Below, in pieces: positions 27,057 through 37,186 of a stretch of DNA of 64,000 nucleotides; the stretch's first letter is position 1, and every line of letters starts with the position of its first letter. This DNA comes from Microbacterium sp. AB (GTDB lineage Bacteria > Actinomycetota > Actinomycetes > Actinomycetales > Microbacteriaceae). The position numbers and the translations under genes were made by a program. The DNA is taken from NCBI RefSeq assembly GCF_032878875.1, contig NZ_CP118157.1:3100001-3164000 (forward strand), written 5' to 3'. The notes beneath the pieces were generated by a model. That model saw nothing but the letters and a program-made list of their open reading frames with translations, was not told the origin of the DNA and did no database searches.

Positions 27057-27530
27057 TCACACCTCGAACCACGGAGTCGCGAACTCTCGCGCACCGTCGT
27101 CCCGGCGCACGACCATCCGCACCTGCGACGGCCCCGGCTTCACGTCGTCGAAGGTGAAGCGGCCGTCGCCCGCCGTCTCGGCCGACCACTCGCGTGCCTC
27201 CTGCGCACAGCGAGCTGCGAGCACGGGCGGATCCGACCATCCGTCCACCCGCCGCGTACCCGACTTCGTCGCCGCGATGTGCAGGAGCACGTGCGCGACG
27301 TCGTTGGAGAACTGCAGCGTCTGGTGCTCCGGGTCCGCGCGGACGGATGACGGGTCCGCCTCCGCCACGAGGGCGAGGAGCTCGAAGTCACGCGAGAGGT
27401 CTTCCACGGCGACAGCGGCGATCATCCGCTCGGTGAGGCTCGCGGGCACCGGGTCCTCGTGCCGCCACATGTCGCGCAGAGCGGCGAAGAGCTCGGCGTC
27501 ACCCGATTCGACGCCCTCGGTGTCACTCAT
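27057..27530 (-). CDS. 157-aa protein beside the ECF sigma factor (possible anti-sigma or CHAT target)
   Basis: 157 aa, soluble, no signal peptide. Residues 10-60 are helical and acidic ([20 protein letters not shown]). Residues 70-157 look like a small beta-sandwich: [21 protein letters not shown], then [11 protein letters not shown] and [10 protein letters not shown], a pattern like carboxypeptidase-regulatory/transthyretin-type domains. The gene starts 8 bp inside the end of the sigma-factor gene (GGGGCGG before the ATG), an arrangement common for co-regulated anti-sigma factors, but no zinc-binding anti-sigma motif is present. Its 3' end is duplicated several times downstream. I do not know its function; anti-sigma, adaptor or protease substrate are all possible. 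Confidence 0.8.
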   Translation of the reverse strand: MSDTEGVESGDAELFAALRDMWRHEDPVPASLTERMIAAVAVEDLSRDFELLALVAEADPSSVRADPEHQTLQFSNDVAHVLLHIAATKSGTRRVDGWSDPPVLAARCAQEAREWSAETAGDGRFTFDDVKPGPSQVRMVVRRDDGAREFATPWFEV

Positions 27531-28206
27531 GCCGCCCCTTCGGGTCCAGACCTATCTCATCGAGCACAGAACGCAGCTTCGCCAGACAACGCTGCCGTGT
27601 GGGGCCGATACTACCCACGGCCATGTGGAGATCGCTCGCGATGCGTGCGTAATCGGGGCGGTCGTCGAAGGCCACCACGCGCAGGAGGCGCTGGCACCGT
27701 TCGTTCAGCGTTCTCACCGCGCTCCACAGCAGGCGCGACGCGTCGGCACGGACGACGTCCTCCTCGGTCGCGGTCTGGGGTGGAAGGCGCGCCTCGAGCT
27801 GCTCGTCTTCCGTGGGGTCGGCGCGACGATCGGCGCGGGACGCACGCCACGCCTCCCTGCGCGCCGTGATGGTGAGCCATCCCGACACCGCCTGCGGGTT
27901 CTCGATCGTGTCGTGCTTGCGGACGAGCGTGAGCCACGTCGTCTGCACGACGTCCTCGGCGACCGAGGCGCGCAGGCCGTACGCACGCACGACGTGCCAG
28001 AGCACGGGGGTCATGATCCGCACGAGCTCGTCGATCGCCCGCGAATCGCCGTCGCGCCAGCGCAGGAACAGCGCCGCCGCCTGCTCCCAGCGCGCACGAG
28101 CATCACCCATTGCGTCGACGGCAGGATCTTCCGCGGTTTCGGGCGACTGCGGAGACAGCCCCTCGTTCGGGTAAGCGGGAGGCGCCGACAGGGAGTCGTC
28201 GTCCAT
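27523..28206 (-). CDS. ECF-type RNA polymerase sigma factor
   Basis: 227 aa. Region 2 (about residues 50-120) contains [20 protein letters not shown] and [16 protein letters not shown]; region 4 (about 160-215) contains [33 protein letters not shown] and [10 protein letters not shown], a helix-turn-helix that reads -35 elements. There is no region 3 or 1.1, as in the ECF class. The chosen ATG (28206) begins [10 protein letters not shown]; no strong ribosome binding site is visible. It is the first gene of the minus-strand unit sigma / 157-aa / subtilase. A 14-bp perfect palindrome lies 60 bp upstream of the start and may be an operator. Confidence 0.9.
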   Translation of the reverse strand: MDDDSLSAPPAYPNEGLSPQSPETAEDPAVDAMGDARARWEQAAALFLRWRDGDSRAIDELVRIMTPVLWHVVRAYGLRASVAEDVVQTTWLTLVRKHDTIENPQAVSGWLTITARREAWRASRADRRADPTEDEQLEARLPPQTATEEDVVRADASRLLWSAVRTLNERCQRLLRVVAFDDRPDYARIASDLHMAVGSIGPTRQRCLAKLRSVLDEIGLDPKGRHE

Positions 28207-28265
28207 GTCAAGCTCATAGCTTGCCCGGACACCCCGGATACCACAACCCTCGTCGTACATCTTTG

Positions 28266-28279
28266 TGATATCGATATCA
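28266..28279. promoter_or_regulatory. 14-bp perfect palindrome upstream of the sigma-factor gene
   Basis: TGATATCGATATCA is a perfect palindrome in an AT-richer patch of an otherwise GC-rich intergenic region, 60 bp upstream of the sigma-factor start. It could bind a dimeric regulator. The 291-bp gap (28207-28497) otherwise holds GC-rich direct repeats of CTCACnCCGGGCGGCGC (about 28400-28460). Confidence 0.5.
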
Positions 28280-28485
28280 TGCAGGGTTCGCCGGCTGGGC
28301 CCGCCCATCCCATCAGCGACAATCCATCCCACCGGCGACAATTCGGTCGGCAGCCGCATTCTCGCGGCGTGTATGGATTCTCGCTGGAGCAGCGTCGTGC
28401 TCACGCCGGGCGGCGCACACACTCGCGCGGCCCGCACGTGCTCACCCCGGGCGGCGCTCACGCCGGGCGCCGAGGAACGCACGCC

Positions 28486-28491
28486 TACCCT
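28486..28491 (+). promoter_or_regulatory. -10 box (TACCCT) of trhO, leaderless
   Basis: TACCCT ends 6 nt before the GTG start at 28498, so transcription should begin at or next to the start codon. No ribosome binding site exists upstream. Confidence 0.65.
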
Positions 28492-28497
28492 GGATGG

Positions 28498-29397
28498 GTG
28501 CCCGCGAAGATCCTGCTGTACTACCTCTTCACGCCGATCGCCGAACCCGAGGCGATCCGCCTCTGGCAGCGTGACCTGTGCGAGCTGCTGGGGCTCCGCG
28601 GGCGCATCCTGCTGTCGAAGGACGGCATCAACGGCACCGTCGGCGGCGACATGTCGGCCCTCAAGCGCTACATCCGCAAGACGAAGGACTACACGCCGTT
28701 CGCACGAATCGAGTTCAAGTGGTCGTCCGGATCGGGGCTCGACGAGAACGGGCTCAGCCTCGACTTCCCGCGGATGTCCGTGAAGGTCCGCGACGAGATC
28801 GTGTCGTTCGGCGCCCCCGGCGAGCTGCGCGTCGACGAGAACGGCGTCGTGGGCGGGGGCACGCACCTCTCCCCCGGAGCGCTGCACAAGCTCGTCGCGG
28901 AGCGCGGCGACGAGGTGGTCTTCTTCGACGGCCGAAACGCCTTCGAGGCGGAGATCGGGCGGTTCACGGGCGCGGTGGTGCCGGATGTCGCCACCACGCG
29001 GGACTTCATCGCCGAGCTCGACTCCGGCCGCTACGACGACCTCAAGGGACGCCCCGTCGTCACCTACTGCACGGGCGGAATCCGATGCGAGGTGCTGTCG
29101 AGCCTCATGGCGTCGCGCGGCTTCGGCGAGGTGTATCAGCTCGACGGCGGCATCGTCCGCTACGGCGAGACGTTCGGCAACACGGGCCTCTGGGAGGGGT
29201 CGCTGTACGTCTTCGACGGCCGCGAGTCGATGACGTTCGGCTCGGATTCGGCCGTCGTCTCGCAGTGCGCGCGTTGCGGGACGCCGACCGACCGGATGGT
29301 CGACTGCACCGACGACGCCTGCCAGGTGCGCGTCGTGCTCTGCGCCGGCTGCGGCGACGAGGCGCCCTGCGCCCGCCACGCGGCCGTGACCGCCTAG
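28498..29397 (+). CDS. trhO: tRNA uridine-34 hydroxylase TrhO (rhodanese-like, YceA family)
   Basis: 299 aa. The N-terminal acylphosphatase-like part contains [13 protein letters not shown]; the rhodanese domain carries the catalytic Cys in [16 protein letters not shown], the YceA/TrhO hallmark; the C-terminus has several Cys ([30 protein letters not shown]), probably a metal site. TrhO hydroxylates uridine 34 of tRNAs with oxygen, the first step toward 5-methoxyuridine. The GTG start fits the leaderless -10 box and the family N-terminus ([11 protein letters not shown]). Confidence 0.9.
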   Translation: MPAKILLYYLFTPIAEPEAIRLWQRDLCELLGLRGRILLSKDGINGTVGGDMSALKRYIRKTKDYTPFARIEFKWSSGSGLDENGLSLDFPRMSVKVRDEIVSFGAPGELRVDENGVVGGGTHLSPGALHKLVAERGDEVVFFDGRNAFEAEIGRFTGAVVPDVATTRDFIAELDSGRYDDLKGRPVVTYCTGGIRCEVLSSLMASRGFGEVYQLDGGIVRYGETFGNTGLWEGSLYVFDGRESMTFGSDSAVVSQCARCGTPTDRMVDCTDDACQVRVVLCAGCGDEAPCARHAAVTA

Positions 29398-29433
29398 CAC
29401 CCGGCGCGGCCCACACGCCACGCGCCACGCGCA

Positions 29434-29495
29434 CGTTTGTGGGTGGAAAACGCCGTTTACCGACGCGGGAAAGCGGCGTTTTCCGCCCACGAACG
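29434..29495. repeat. Second copy of the dispersed TGTGGGTGGAAAA palindrome
   Basis: Arms 29434-29462 and 29467-29495 pair over 29 nt with five mismatches. The left arm begins CGTTTGTGGGTGGAAAACG. It shares TTTGTGGGTGGAAAA and GCCG with the perfect hairpin at 21331-21384. It lies 37 bp after trhO and can act as its terminator. Confidence 0.7.
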
Positions 29496-29541
29496 TCGGC
29501 CTGTGGAAAGTGAACGACGCCCCTCCGCCGAACCCGGCACC

Positions 29542-30507
29542 ATGGCGCCTATGCGCTCACCCCGCCTCCTCCCCCGCCGCCTCGCGGGACGCGCGTTCGC
29601 CGTGCGAGACGCCGCGATCGCACGTGGACGCCTGAGGAGGTCCGATCTCGCCGCGCCGTTCGCGGGCGTACGGGTGCCGATCCGCGCCGACGCCGCGCTC
29701 GGTCCATCCGACATCGACGACGATCCCTGGCGGCGTCTGCGCGAGATCGCGCTCGCCCGGGCGGAGGCGTTCTCGACCGTGCTCCCCGACGGTGCCGTCT
29801 ACAGCCATCACACGGCAGCCCACGCCCACGATCTCCCCCTGCCTCGACGGCACATGGACGACCTCGCCGTCCACGTCTCGGTTCGCACCCAGGCCGAGCG
29901 ACGACGCCGCGCGGGCGTCGCGTTCCATCTCGTCCCGCCGGGCCGTCAGCGGGTCCACATCGTCGGCGGCCTGCCCGTCACGACGGCCGTCGACACCTGG
30001 TGTGCGCTCGCCGGGGTCCTGCGGGTGCCGGAGATCGTCGCGATGGGGGATGCGCTCGTGCGGCGCAAGCGCCCGCTCGCCACGATGGACGAGCTCGCCG
30101 AAGCCGTCCGCCGCCACCGCGGACGCCACGGCGCCAAGGCCCTCCGCGTCGCCCTCGCGCTCATCCGGCCGCGCACCGACTCGCCCGCCGAGACCGAGCT
30201 CCGCCTGGCGATCCACGACGCGGCGCTTCCCGAGCCCGAGGTCAACGTCTGGGTCCTCGACGGTCGAGGTCGCCGGATACGGCTGGGCGACCTCGTCTAC
30301 CGTCGCGAGCGCATCCTCGTCGAGTACGACGGGCCGCATCACTTCACCGATCCCGCGCAGCAGCAGAAGGACATCGACGCGCTGGACGCAGCCGTGGCAG
30401 CAGGATGGCGGGTCATCCGCGTCACCAACGTCCATCGTCGTCAGGGCTTCGCGCCGATCATCCGGCGGCTGCGCGACGCATTGCGGGAGCGTCGCGCTTC
30501 CCTATGA
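29542..30507 (+). CDS. DUF559 (Vsr-like) endonuclease-domain protein
   Basis: 321 aa. The N-terminal two thirds resemble the AbiEi/winged-helix-like region of actinobacterial DUF559 proteins (SHHTAAHAHDLPLP, VTTAVDTWCALA). The C-terminal 110 residues form a Vsr-type nuclease fold: SPAETELRLAI, then RIRLGDLVYRRERILVEYDGPHHF with the Asp and Glu positions of the active site, and GWRVIRVTN. The substrate and role are unknown. No ribosome binding site is clear; ATGs at 29542 and 29551 are both possible. It is flanked by two copies of a palindromic repeat (29434-29495 and 30531-30546), which may mark it as a cassette. Confidence 0.75.
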   Translation: MAPMRSPRLLPRRLAGRAFAVRDAAIARGRLRRSDLAAPFAGVRVPIRADAALGPSDIDDDPWRRLREIALARAEAFSTVLPDGAVYSHHTAAHAHDLPLPRRHMDDLAVHVSVRTQAERRRRAGVAFHLVPPGRQRVHIVGGLPVTTAVDTWCALAGVLRVPEIVAMGDALVRRKRPLATMDELAEAVRRHRGRHGAKALRVALALIRPRTDSPAETELRLAIHDAALPEPEVNVWVLDGRGRRIRLGDLVYRRERILVEYDGPHHFTDPAQQQKDIDALDAAVAAGWRVIRVTNVHRRQGFAPIIRRLRDALRERRASL

Positions 30508-30530
30508 CCCCGTCCTCACGCCCCTCGTGC

Positions 30531-30546
30531 CGTTTGTGGGGGGAGG
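30531..30546. repeat. Truncated third copy of the dispersed repeat
   Basis: CGTTTGTGGGGGGAGG matches the first bases of the left arm at 29434 (CGTTTGTGGGTGGAAA) but no right arm follows. It sits 24 bp after the DUF559 gene. Confidence 0.45.
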
Positions 30547-30621
30547 GAGGGCACGGCGTGGGGCGGACGACCCCGCCGCGCATGGACGGGAGGCGCTCAT
30601 GCGGGCGATACCGTTGTACGC

Positions 30622-33285
<2,664 letters not shown>

Positions 33286-33306
33286 CTCCCCTCGCATCGC
33301 CCGGAT

Positions 33307-33353
33307 GACGATCCGGCCCCCTCTCGCCGCGCGCAGACGGGTGCCGGATCGTC
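33307..33353 (+). terminator. Terminator hairpin of ppc
   Basis: GACGATCCGGC (33307-33317) pairs perfectly with GCCGGATCGTC (33343-33353) across a 25-nt GC-rich loop, 21 bp after the ppc stop. No T-run follows. Confidence 0.6.
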
Positions 33354-33384
33354 CTCTGAGCGGGCGCACCGGTCGTGCGGGCCC

Positions 33385-33390
33385 TATCCT
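33385..33390 (+). promoter_or_regulatory. -10 box (TATCCT) of the LacI-family gene, leaderless
   Basis: TATCCT ends 6 nt before the ATG at 33397, predicting a transcript that starts at the start codon. There is no ribosome binding site. Confidence 0.65.
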
Positions 33391-33396
33391 GGGCGG

Positions 33397-34422
33397 ATGG
33401 CGGGGAGGGGAACACGGGCCACGATGAAGGACGTGGCCGCGCTGGCGGGCGTCTCGGCGAAGACCGTGTCGAACGTCGTGACGGGCACGACCTTCGTGCG
33501 GCCGGAGACGGTCGAGCGCGTCGAGGCCGCCATGCGCGAGCTCGACTTCGTGCCGAACCTCAGCGCGCGAGGCCTGCGCAACGGGCGCTCCGGGACGATC
33601 GCGGTCGCCCTCCCCGATCTCGCGACGGCGTTCTCGGCCGACCTGCTGCACAGCATCGTCGAGGTCGCGCACGAACGGGGGTTCGCGGTGCAGATCGAGG
33701 AGACGGGGGCCGAGCCCGGACGCGAGTACGAGCTGCTGTCGCGCGCCCGTGCGCACCTCGTCGACGGCGTCATCCTCAATCCCATCCGGCTCGAGGACAG
33801 CGCCGTGGAGCACGCCGACCGCCTTCCGCCCGTCGTGCTCATCGGCGAGGTCGAGCAGCACGTCACCGACCGCGTCCTCGTCGACAGCCGCGCCGCTGCG
33901 GCCTCGATCACACGGCACGTCATCGAACGCGGCGCCCGCCGGGTCGCCGCGGTGGGCGGAGACGGCCGCGCCGATATCGCGACCGCGACGAGCAGGCTGA
34001 GGCTCGCGGGCTACCGCGACGCCCTTCGCGAGGCCGGGCTGGACGTCGTCCCCGCGCTCGAGGTGAACCACTTCCCGTGGAGCGCGGCCGCCGGCGCGTC
34101 CGCCGTCGACGAGCTGATCGCGCGAGCGACGCCCTTCGACGCGGTCGTCGCCTTCACCGACTCCATCGCCGTCGGCGCGCTGCACGCCCTCCACGCGCAG
34201 GGCGTCCGCGTTCCCGAGGACGTGCTCGTCACGGGCTTCGACGACGTCGAGATCGCCCGGTTCGCGACCCCTGCTCTCACGACCGTCCGCTTCGACCGCC
34301 GTGCGTTCGCGAGCGAGGCCCTCACGCTGCTGGAGTCGCGCATCGACGCGCGCACCACTCCGCCCCGCGCCGTGACCGTGCCGTACGAGGTCGTCGTGCG
34401 GGCGAGCACGGGAGGAGTCTGA
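33397..34422 (+). CDS. LacI family transcriptional regulator
   Basis: 341 aa. The N-terminal helix-turn-helix TMKDVAALAGVSAKTVSNVV and hinge helix (NLSARGLRNGRSG) are canonical. The periplasmic-binding-like domain (residues 65-335) should bind a sugar effector; DSRAAAASITRHVIERGARRVA and AFTDSIAVGALHAL are family features. It is a single gene. The nearest sugar-use locus is the GH51/ABC remnant 2.2 kb downstream, which carries a LacI-type palindrome (36620-36651); regulation of that locus is inference. Confidence 0.93.
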   Translation: MAGRGTRATMKDVAALAGVSAKTVSNVVTGTTFVRPETVERVEAAMRELDFVPNLSARGLRNGRSGTIAVALPDLATAFSADLLHSIVEVAHERGFAVQIEETGAEPGREYELLSRARAHLVDGVILNPIRLEDSAVEHADRLPPVVLIGEVEQHVTDRVLVDSRAAAASITRHVIERGARRVAAVGGDGRADIATATSRLRLAGYRDALREAGLDVVPALEVNHFPWSAAAGASAVDELIARATPFDAVVAFTDSIAVGALHALHAQGVRVPEDVLVTGFDDVEIARFATPALTTVRFDRRAFASEALTLLESRIDARTTPPRAVTVPYEVVVRASTGGV

Positions 34423-34494
34423 GCCGGGTTCGGTGCAGCGGCCGGCTCCGTGCGTCCGCCGTATCGTGCACAACGCAGGAATCCCGGGCTCCCG

Positions 34495-35523
34495 TCACGG
34501 AAGAAGCCCCGTCATTCCGCGGCGGCCTCTGCCAGACCGCCGCGATTCTCCTGCGTTGTGTTCGTCGGACGCCGGACCGGCATCCGACGGAGGCGCCGCC
34601 GTCGCACGCGGGGGCGCCCCAGGGCGCCCGAGCCCTGCCGCGGTGACGACGACGTTCGCGATCACGACGAGCCCCATCCCGATCCACTCGTTCACGGCGA
34701 GCGCCTGCCCGAGCACGAGCCAGCCTGCCGTCGCCGCCCAGACCGGATTGATGCTCATGAACGTGCCGAACAACGACGTCGGCACGCGGCGCAGCGTGAC
34801 GAGGTCGGCCGCGTAGGGCACGGCCGACGAGAGGAGCCCGCACACGACGGCGAGGCCCACCGCCCGCAGGCTCGGCGGGTGCACGCTGAACCACACGACG
34901 GCGGGAACGGCCCACGCGATCGCGGAGAGGACGCTGGCGGCGGAGGCGGCCCGGAGTCCCGAGAGCCTGCTCCCGAGCGCGCGGTTGAGGAGGATGTACG
35001 CCGCCCACGCGAAGGCCGACGCCAGCCCGAGGCCCAGCCCGGCGATGTCGCTCGTGGGCTGCGGCTGGGTCAGCACGAGCACGCCGAGAGCCGCGACGGC
35101 CGCACCGGCGACATCCCTGGCGCGGCGCGATGTCACGACGGCGACGGCGAGCGGCCCGAGGAACTCCAGCGTGACGGCCGTCCCGAGGCCGAGACGGTCC
35201 ACGGCGGAGTACAGCGTGATGTTCATGGCGCCGAACGTGACGGCGAGCCCGGCGACGAGAGCCCAGGCCGCCCTGTCGAGCGCACGGAACCGCGGGCGGG
35301 CAAGCGCGCTGAGGGCGACGGCCGCCACGATCTGGCGTATCGCGACGACGCCGAACGCGCCGATCGCGGGGAACGCCAGGGCACCGGCGGCGGCCCCGAA
35401 CTGGTTGCTCGCACCGGACGCGAGCATGACCGCGACACCGCCCGTCCGCTGACGAGGCGTGGCGGTGTCGGGCGACAGCGGCGTGCCGGGCGCGGGAGCC
35501 TGACGGCTGAGGGCGGTGTCCAT
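34495..35523 (-). CDS. EamA family (DMT superfamily) exporter
   Basis: 342 aa with ten hydrophobic helices in two EamA halves (for example FGVVAIRQIVAAVALSAL and GTFMSINPVWAATAGWLVLGQ). The hydrophilic C-terminal 40 residues are Pro/Ser/Arg-rich. RhtA-like members export amino acids or metabolites. The gene is divergent from a LysR regulator, with 68 bp between the starts; such pairs usually mean that the LysR controls the exporter in response to its substrate. The substrate is unknown. Confidence 0.88.
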   Translation of the reverse strand: MDTALSRQAPAPGTPLSPDTATPRQRTGGVAVMLASGASNQFGAAAGALAFPAIGAFGVVAIRQIVAAVALSALARPRFRALDRAAWALVAGLAVTFGAMNITLYSAVDRLGLGTAVTLEFLGPLAVAVVTSRRARDVAGAAVAALGVLVLTQPQPTSDIAGLGLGLASAFAWAAYILLNRALGSRLSGLRAASAASVLSAIAWAVPAVVWFSVHPPSLRAVGLAVVCGLLSSAVPYAADLVTLRRVPTSLFGTFMSINPVWAATAGWLVLGQALAVNEWIGMGLVVIANVVVTAAGLGRPGAPPRATAAPPSDAGPASDEHNAGESRRSGRGRRGMTGLLP

Positions 35524-35561
35524 GAGACGAGATCACCAGAGATCGAGGTATTCCCAAAATG

Positions 35562-35574
35562 CATCTGACGGATG
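35562..35574. promoter_or_regulatory. Candidate LysR operator between exporter and LysR genes
   Basis: CATC-tgacg-GATG is a small inverted repeat just upstream of the LysR -10 box, in the 68-bp divergent region. LysR proteins usually bind such interrupted dyads near their own promoter. Confidence 0.45.
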
Positions 35575-35579
35575 TGTCA

Positions 35580-35585
35580 TACGAT
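35580..35585 (+). promoter_or_regulatory. -10 box (TACGAT) of the LysR gene, leaderless
   Basis: TACGAT ends 6 nt before the ATG at 35592. This favours that ATG over the upstream in-frame one at 35559, which lies inside the operator region. Confidence 0.6.
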
Positions 35586-35591
35586 TTGTTC

Positions 35592-36455
35592 ATGGAATGG
35601 GATCTGCGGGCGCTGCGGCATCTCGTCGCGGCAGCCGAGACGGGCACCTTCACGGATGCGGCTATCGAGCTGGGCGTCTCCCAGGCCGCCGTCTCCCGCA
35701 CCATCGCGGGCCTGGAGGAGAGCGTCGGGGCACGCCTGATGCTGCGGACGCGTCGCGGCTGCGAGCCCACCGCGCTGGGGCGACGCGTGCTTCCGCAGGC
35801 TCGCCGCGTCCTCGCCGAGGCGGCACGCTTCGACGAGATGATCCGCAGCGAGGAGTCCACGCTGCGCCTCGGCTACGCCTGGGCGGCAGCCGGGCGCCAC
35901 ACGACGCCGCTCCTGCGCGGATGGGCGCGGGATCATCCTGCGGTCACGCTGCGGCTCGTCCGCCACAACACGGTCACGGCCGGGCTGGACGAGGGTCTCT
36001 GCGACGCGGCCATCGTCCGCACCCCGCTGGACGAGCGCCGCTTCGAGGCGGTCTCCGTCGGCCTGGAACGCCGGATGGTCGCATTCGCCGCCGACGACGC
36101 GGACTGGGCGCGGCGCCGGACCATCCGGATGGCGGAGATCGCCGCGCGACCCGTCCTCGTCGACACCCGCACGGGCACGACCGTCCCGGAGCTCTGGCCG
36201 GAGGGCGCCCGTCCGACCGTCCTGTCGCGGACGTCCGACGTGGAGGAATGGCTCGACGCGATCGCCGCGGGCGCCGGCATCGGAACGACGTCCGAGGCGA
36301 CGGCGGCGCACAATCCCCGCCCCGGCGTGGCGTACCGCCCCGTCAGCGACGGGCCGGCCATCTCGGTGCGCCTCGCATGGCGGAGGGACGACCCGCCTCC
36401 GGGCCTCTCCGGCCTCGTCACCGCCCTCACCGCGCTCTACCGCGCCCCTGCTTGA
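35592..36455 (+). CDS. LysR family transcriptional regulator
   Basis: 287 aa. The N-terminal winged helix-turn-helix reads LRALRHLVAAAETGTFTDA and LGVSQAAVSRTIAGLEES, followed by the linker helix and an effector-binding domain (about residues 90-285) that starts STLRLGYAWAAAG. The start is set by the -10 box six nt upstream. It is divergent from the EamA exporter and probably regulates it, with a short dyad between the two starts. Confidence 0.92.
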   Translation: MEWDLRALRHLVAAAETGTFTDAAIELGVSQAAVSRTIAGLEESVGARLMLRTRRGCEPTALGRRVLPQARRVLAEAARFDEMIRSEESTLRLGYAWAAAGRHTTPLLRGWARDHPAVTLRLVRHNTVTAGLDEGLCDAAIVRTPLDERRFEAVSVGLERRMVAFAADDADWARRRTIRMAEIAARPVLVDTRTGTTVPELWPEGARPTVLSRTSDVEEWLDAIAAGAGIGTTSEATAAHNPRPGVAYRPVSDGPAISVRLAWRRDDPPPGLSGLVTALTALYRAPA

Positions 36456-36503
36456 CGGCCCGCAGGGCGCGGATGAGCGGGCAGCCCTGATCGACCGACG
36501 CGG

Positions 36504-36562
36504 TTCGAATGACGAAAACGTCCCACTCGAGGGCGCAAACCGGGTCGAATTCGTCATTCGAA
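36504..36562. repeat. Perfect 13-bp inverted repeat with 33-nt spacer
   Basis: TTCGAATGACGAA (36504-36516) and TTCGTCATTCGAA (36550-36562) are exact inverted copies. The element lies 48 bp after the LysR stop and ahead of the LacI-type palindrome. It could be a terminator stem, a pair of operator half-sites or inverted ends of a lost element. Confidence 0.6.
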
Positions 36563-36619
36563 GCAGCAGGCGTCGGGCTGGACGGGGCGGATGGGACAGA
36601 CCGAGCGAGGGACCCCTTG

Positions 36620-36651
36620 CACACATCATTACATCGATGTAATTATGTGTG
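36620..36651. promoter_or_regulatory. 32-bp near-perfect palindrome, LacI-type operator
   Basis: The 32 bp are palindromic except for one pair (C36627/T36644); the core ATTACATCGATGTAAT is perfect and centred on CG, as in LacI/GalR-family operators. It lies 33 bp upstream of the ATG of the sugar-binding-protein remnant, where it would control the transporter/GH51 operon. The LacI-family regulator at 33397-34422 is the obvious candidate to bind it. Confidence 0.75.
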
Positions 36652-36683
36652 CGTCTCCGTCGGACGGTCACGAAGGAGTGACG

Positions 36684-37010
36684 ATGGCACCCCCTGTCTC
36701 CCTCACACGGCGTCAGCTGTTCGCGGGCGCCGCCCACCTCGCGGGGTGCGCACCCGCGGGCGGCTCCCCCTCCGCTCAGGAGCTGCAGTTCTGGCACCTG
36801 CTGAGCGGCGGCGACGGTGTGACGATGTCGGGCCTGCTCGACGCGGCCAACGCCGCGCAGTCGGCCTATCGCGCCCGCCCCACGGTGCTCGCGTGGCGTG
36901 AGCCGTACTACACGAAGCTCGCGATGGCCGGCGCCGGCGGACGCGCGCCCGACGTCGCGATCATGCACGCCACGCGCGTCAACGGATGGGCGCCCGGCGG
37001 CCTCCGATGC
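36684..37010 (+). pseudogene. Remnant of a sugar ABC transporter substrate-binding protein gene (5' part)
   Basis: GAAGGAG precedes the ATG at 36684. About 108 codons remain: TRRQLFAG and LAGCAP (Tat/lipoprotein-like start), LQFWHLLSGGDGVTMSGLL, and YYTKLAMAGAGGRAPDVAIMHA, typical of a family-1 sugar-binding lipoprotein that normally has about 430 residues. After WAPGG (about 37000) the reading frame leaves the family, and the sequence continues as the 3' end of a permease gene in another frame. An internal deletion of roughly 2 kb that removed the rest of this gene and most of the first permease explains this. The product cannot work. Confidence 0.82.
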
Positions 37011-37186
37011 TCGAGGGCGTCTCGAGCGACACGACCCGGTCGATCGTCCAGTACATCTACGAGGCCGGAATCGTCGACTACCGCTTCGGCCACTCCGCCG
37101 CCGTCTCGTACGTGTTCTTCGCGCTCATCGTCGTCGTCGGGTTCACGCAGGCGGCCGTCACCCGACGCAGGAAGGACAGGCCATGA
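37011..37186 (+). pseudogene. Remnant of the first sugar ABC permease gene (3' end only)
   Basis: Read in the frame ending at 37186, the sequence encodes MLEGVSSDTTRSIVQYIYEA, then FGHSAAVSYVFFALIVVVGF and RRRKDRP. This is the last helix and tail of a MalF/UgpA-type permease. The first 250 or so residues are missing. The stop overlaps the ATG of the next permease gene in an ATGA, the original operon arrangement. Confidence 0.82.

Noticed and set aside
21421..28206. Type III-E CRISPR (Craspase) locus
   Set aside because: TPR-CHAT and an ECF sigma factor are present, but there is no gRAMP effector, no cas1 and no repeat-spacer array. Only the logic is compared.
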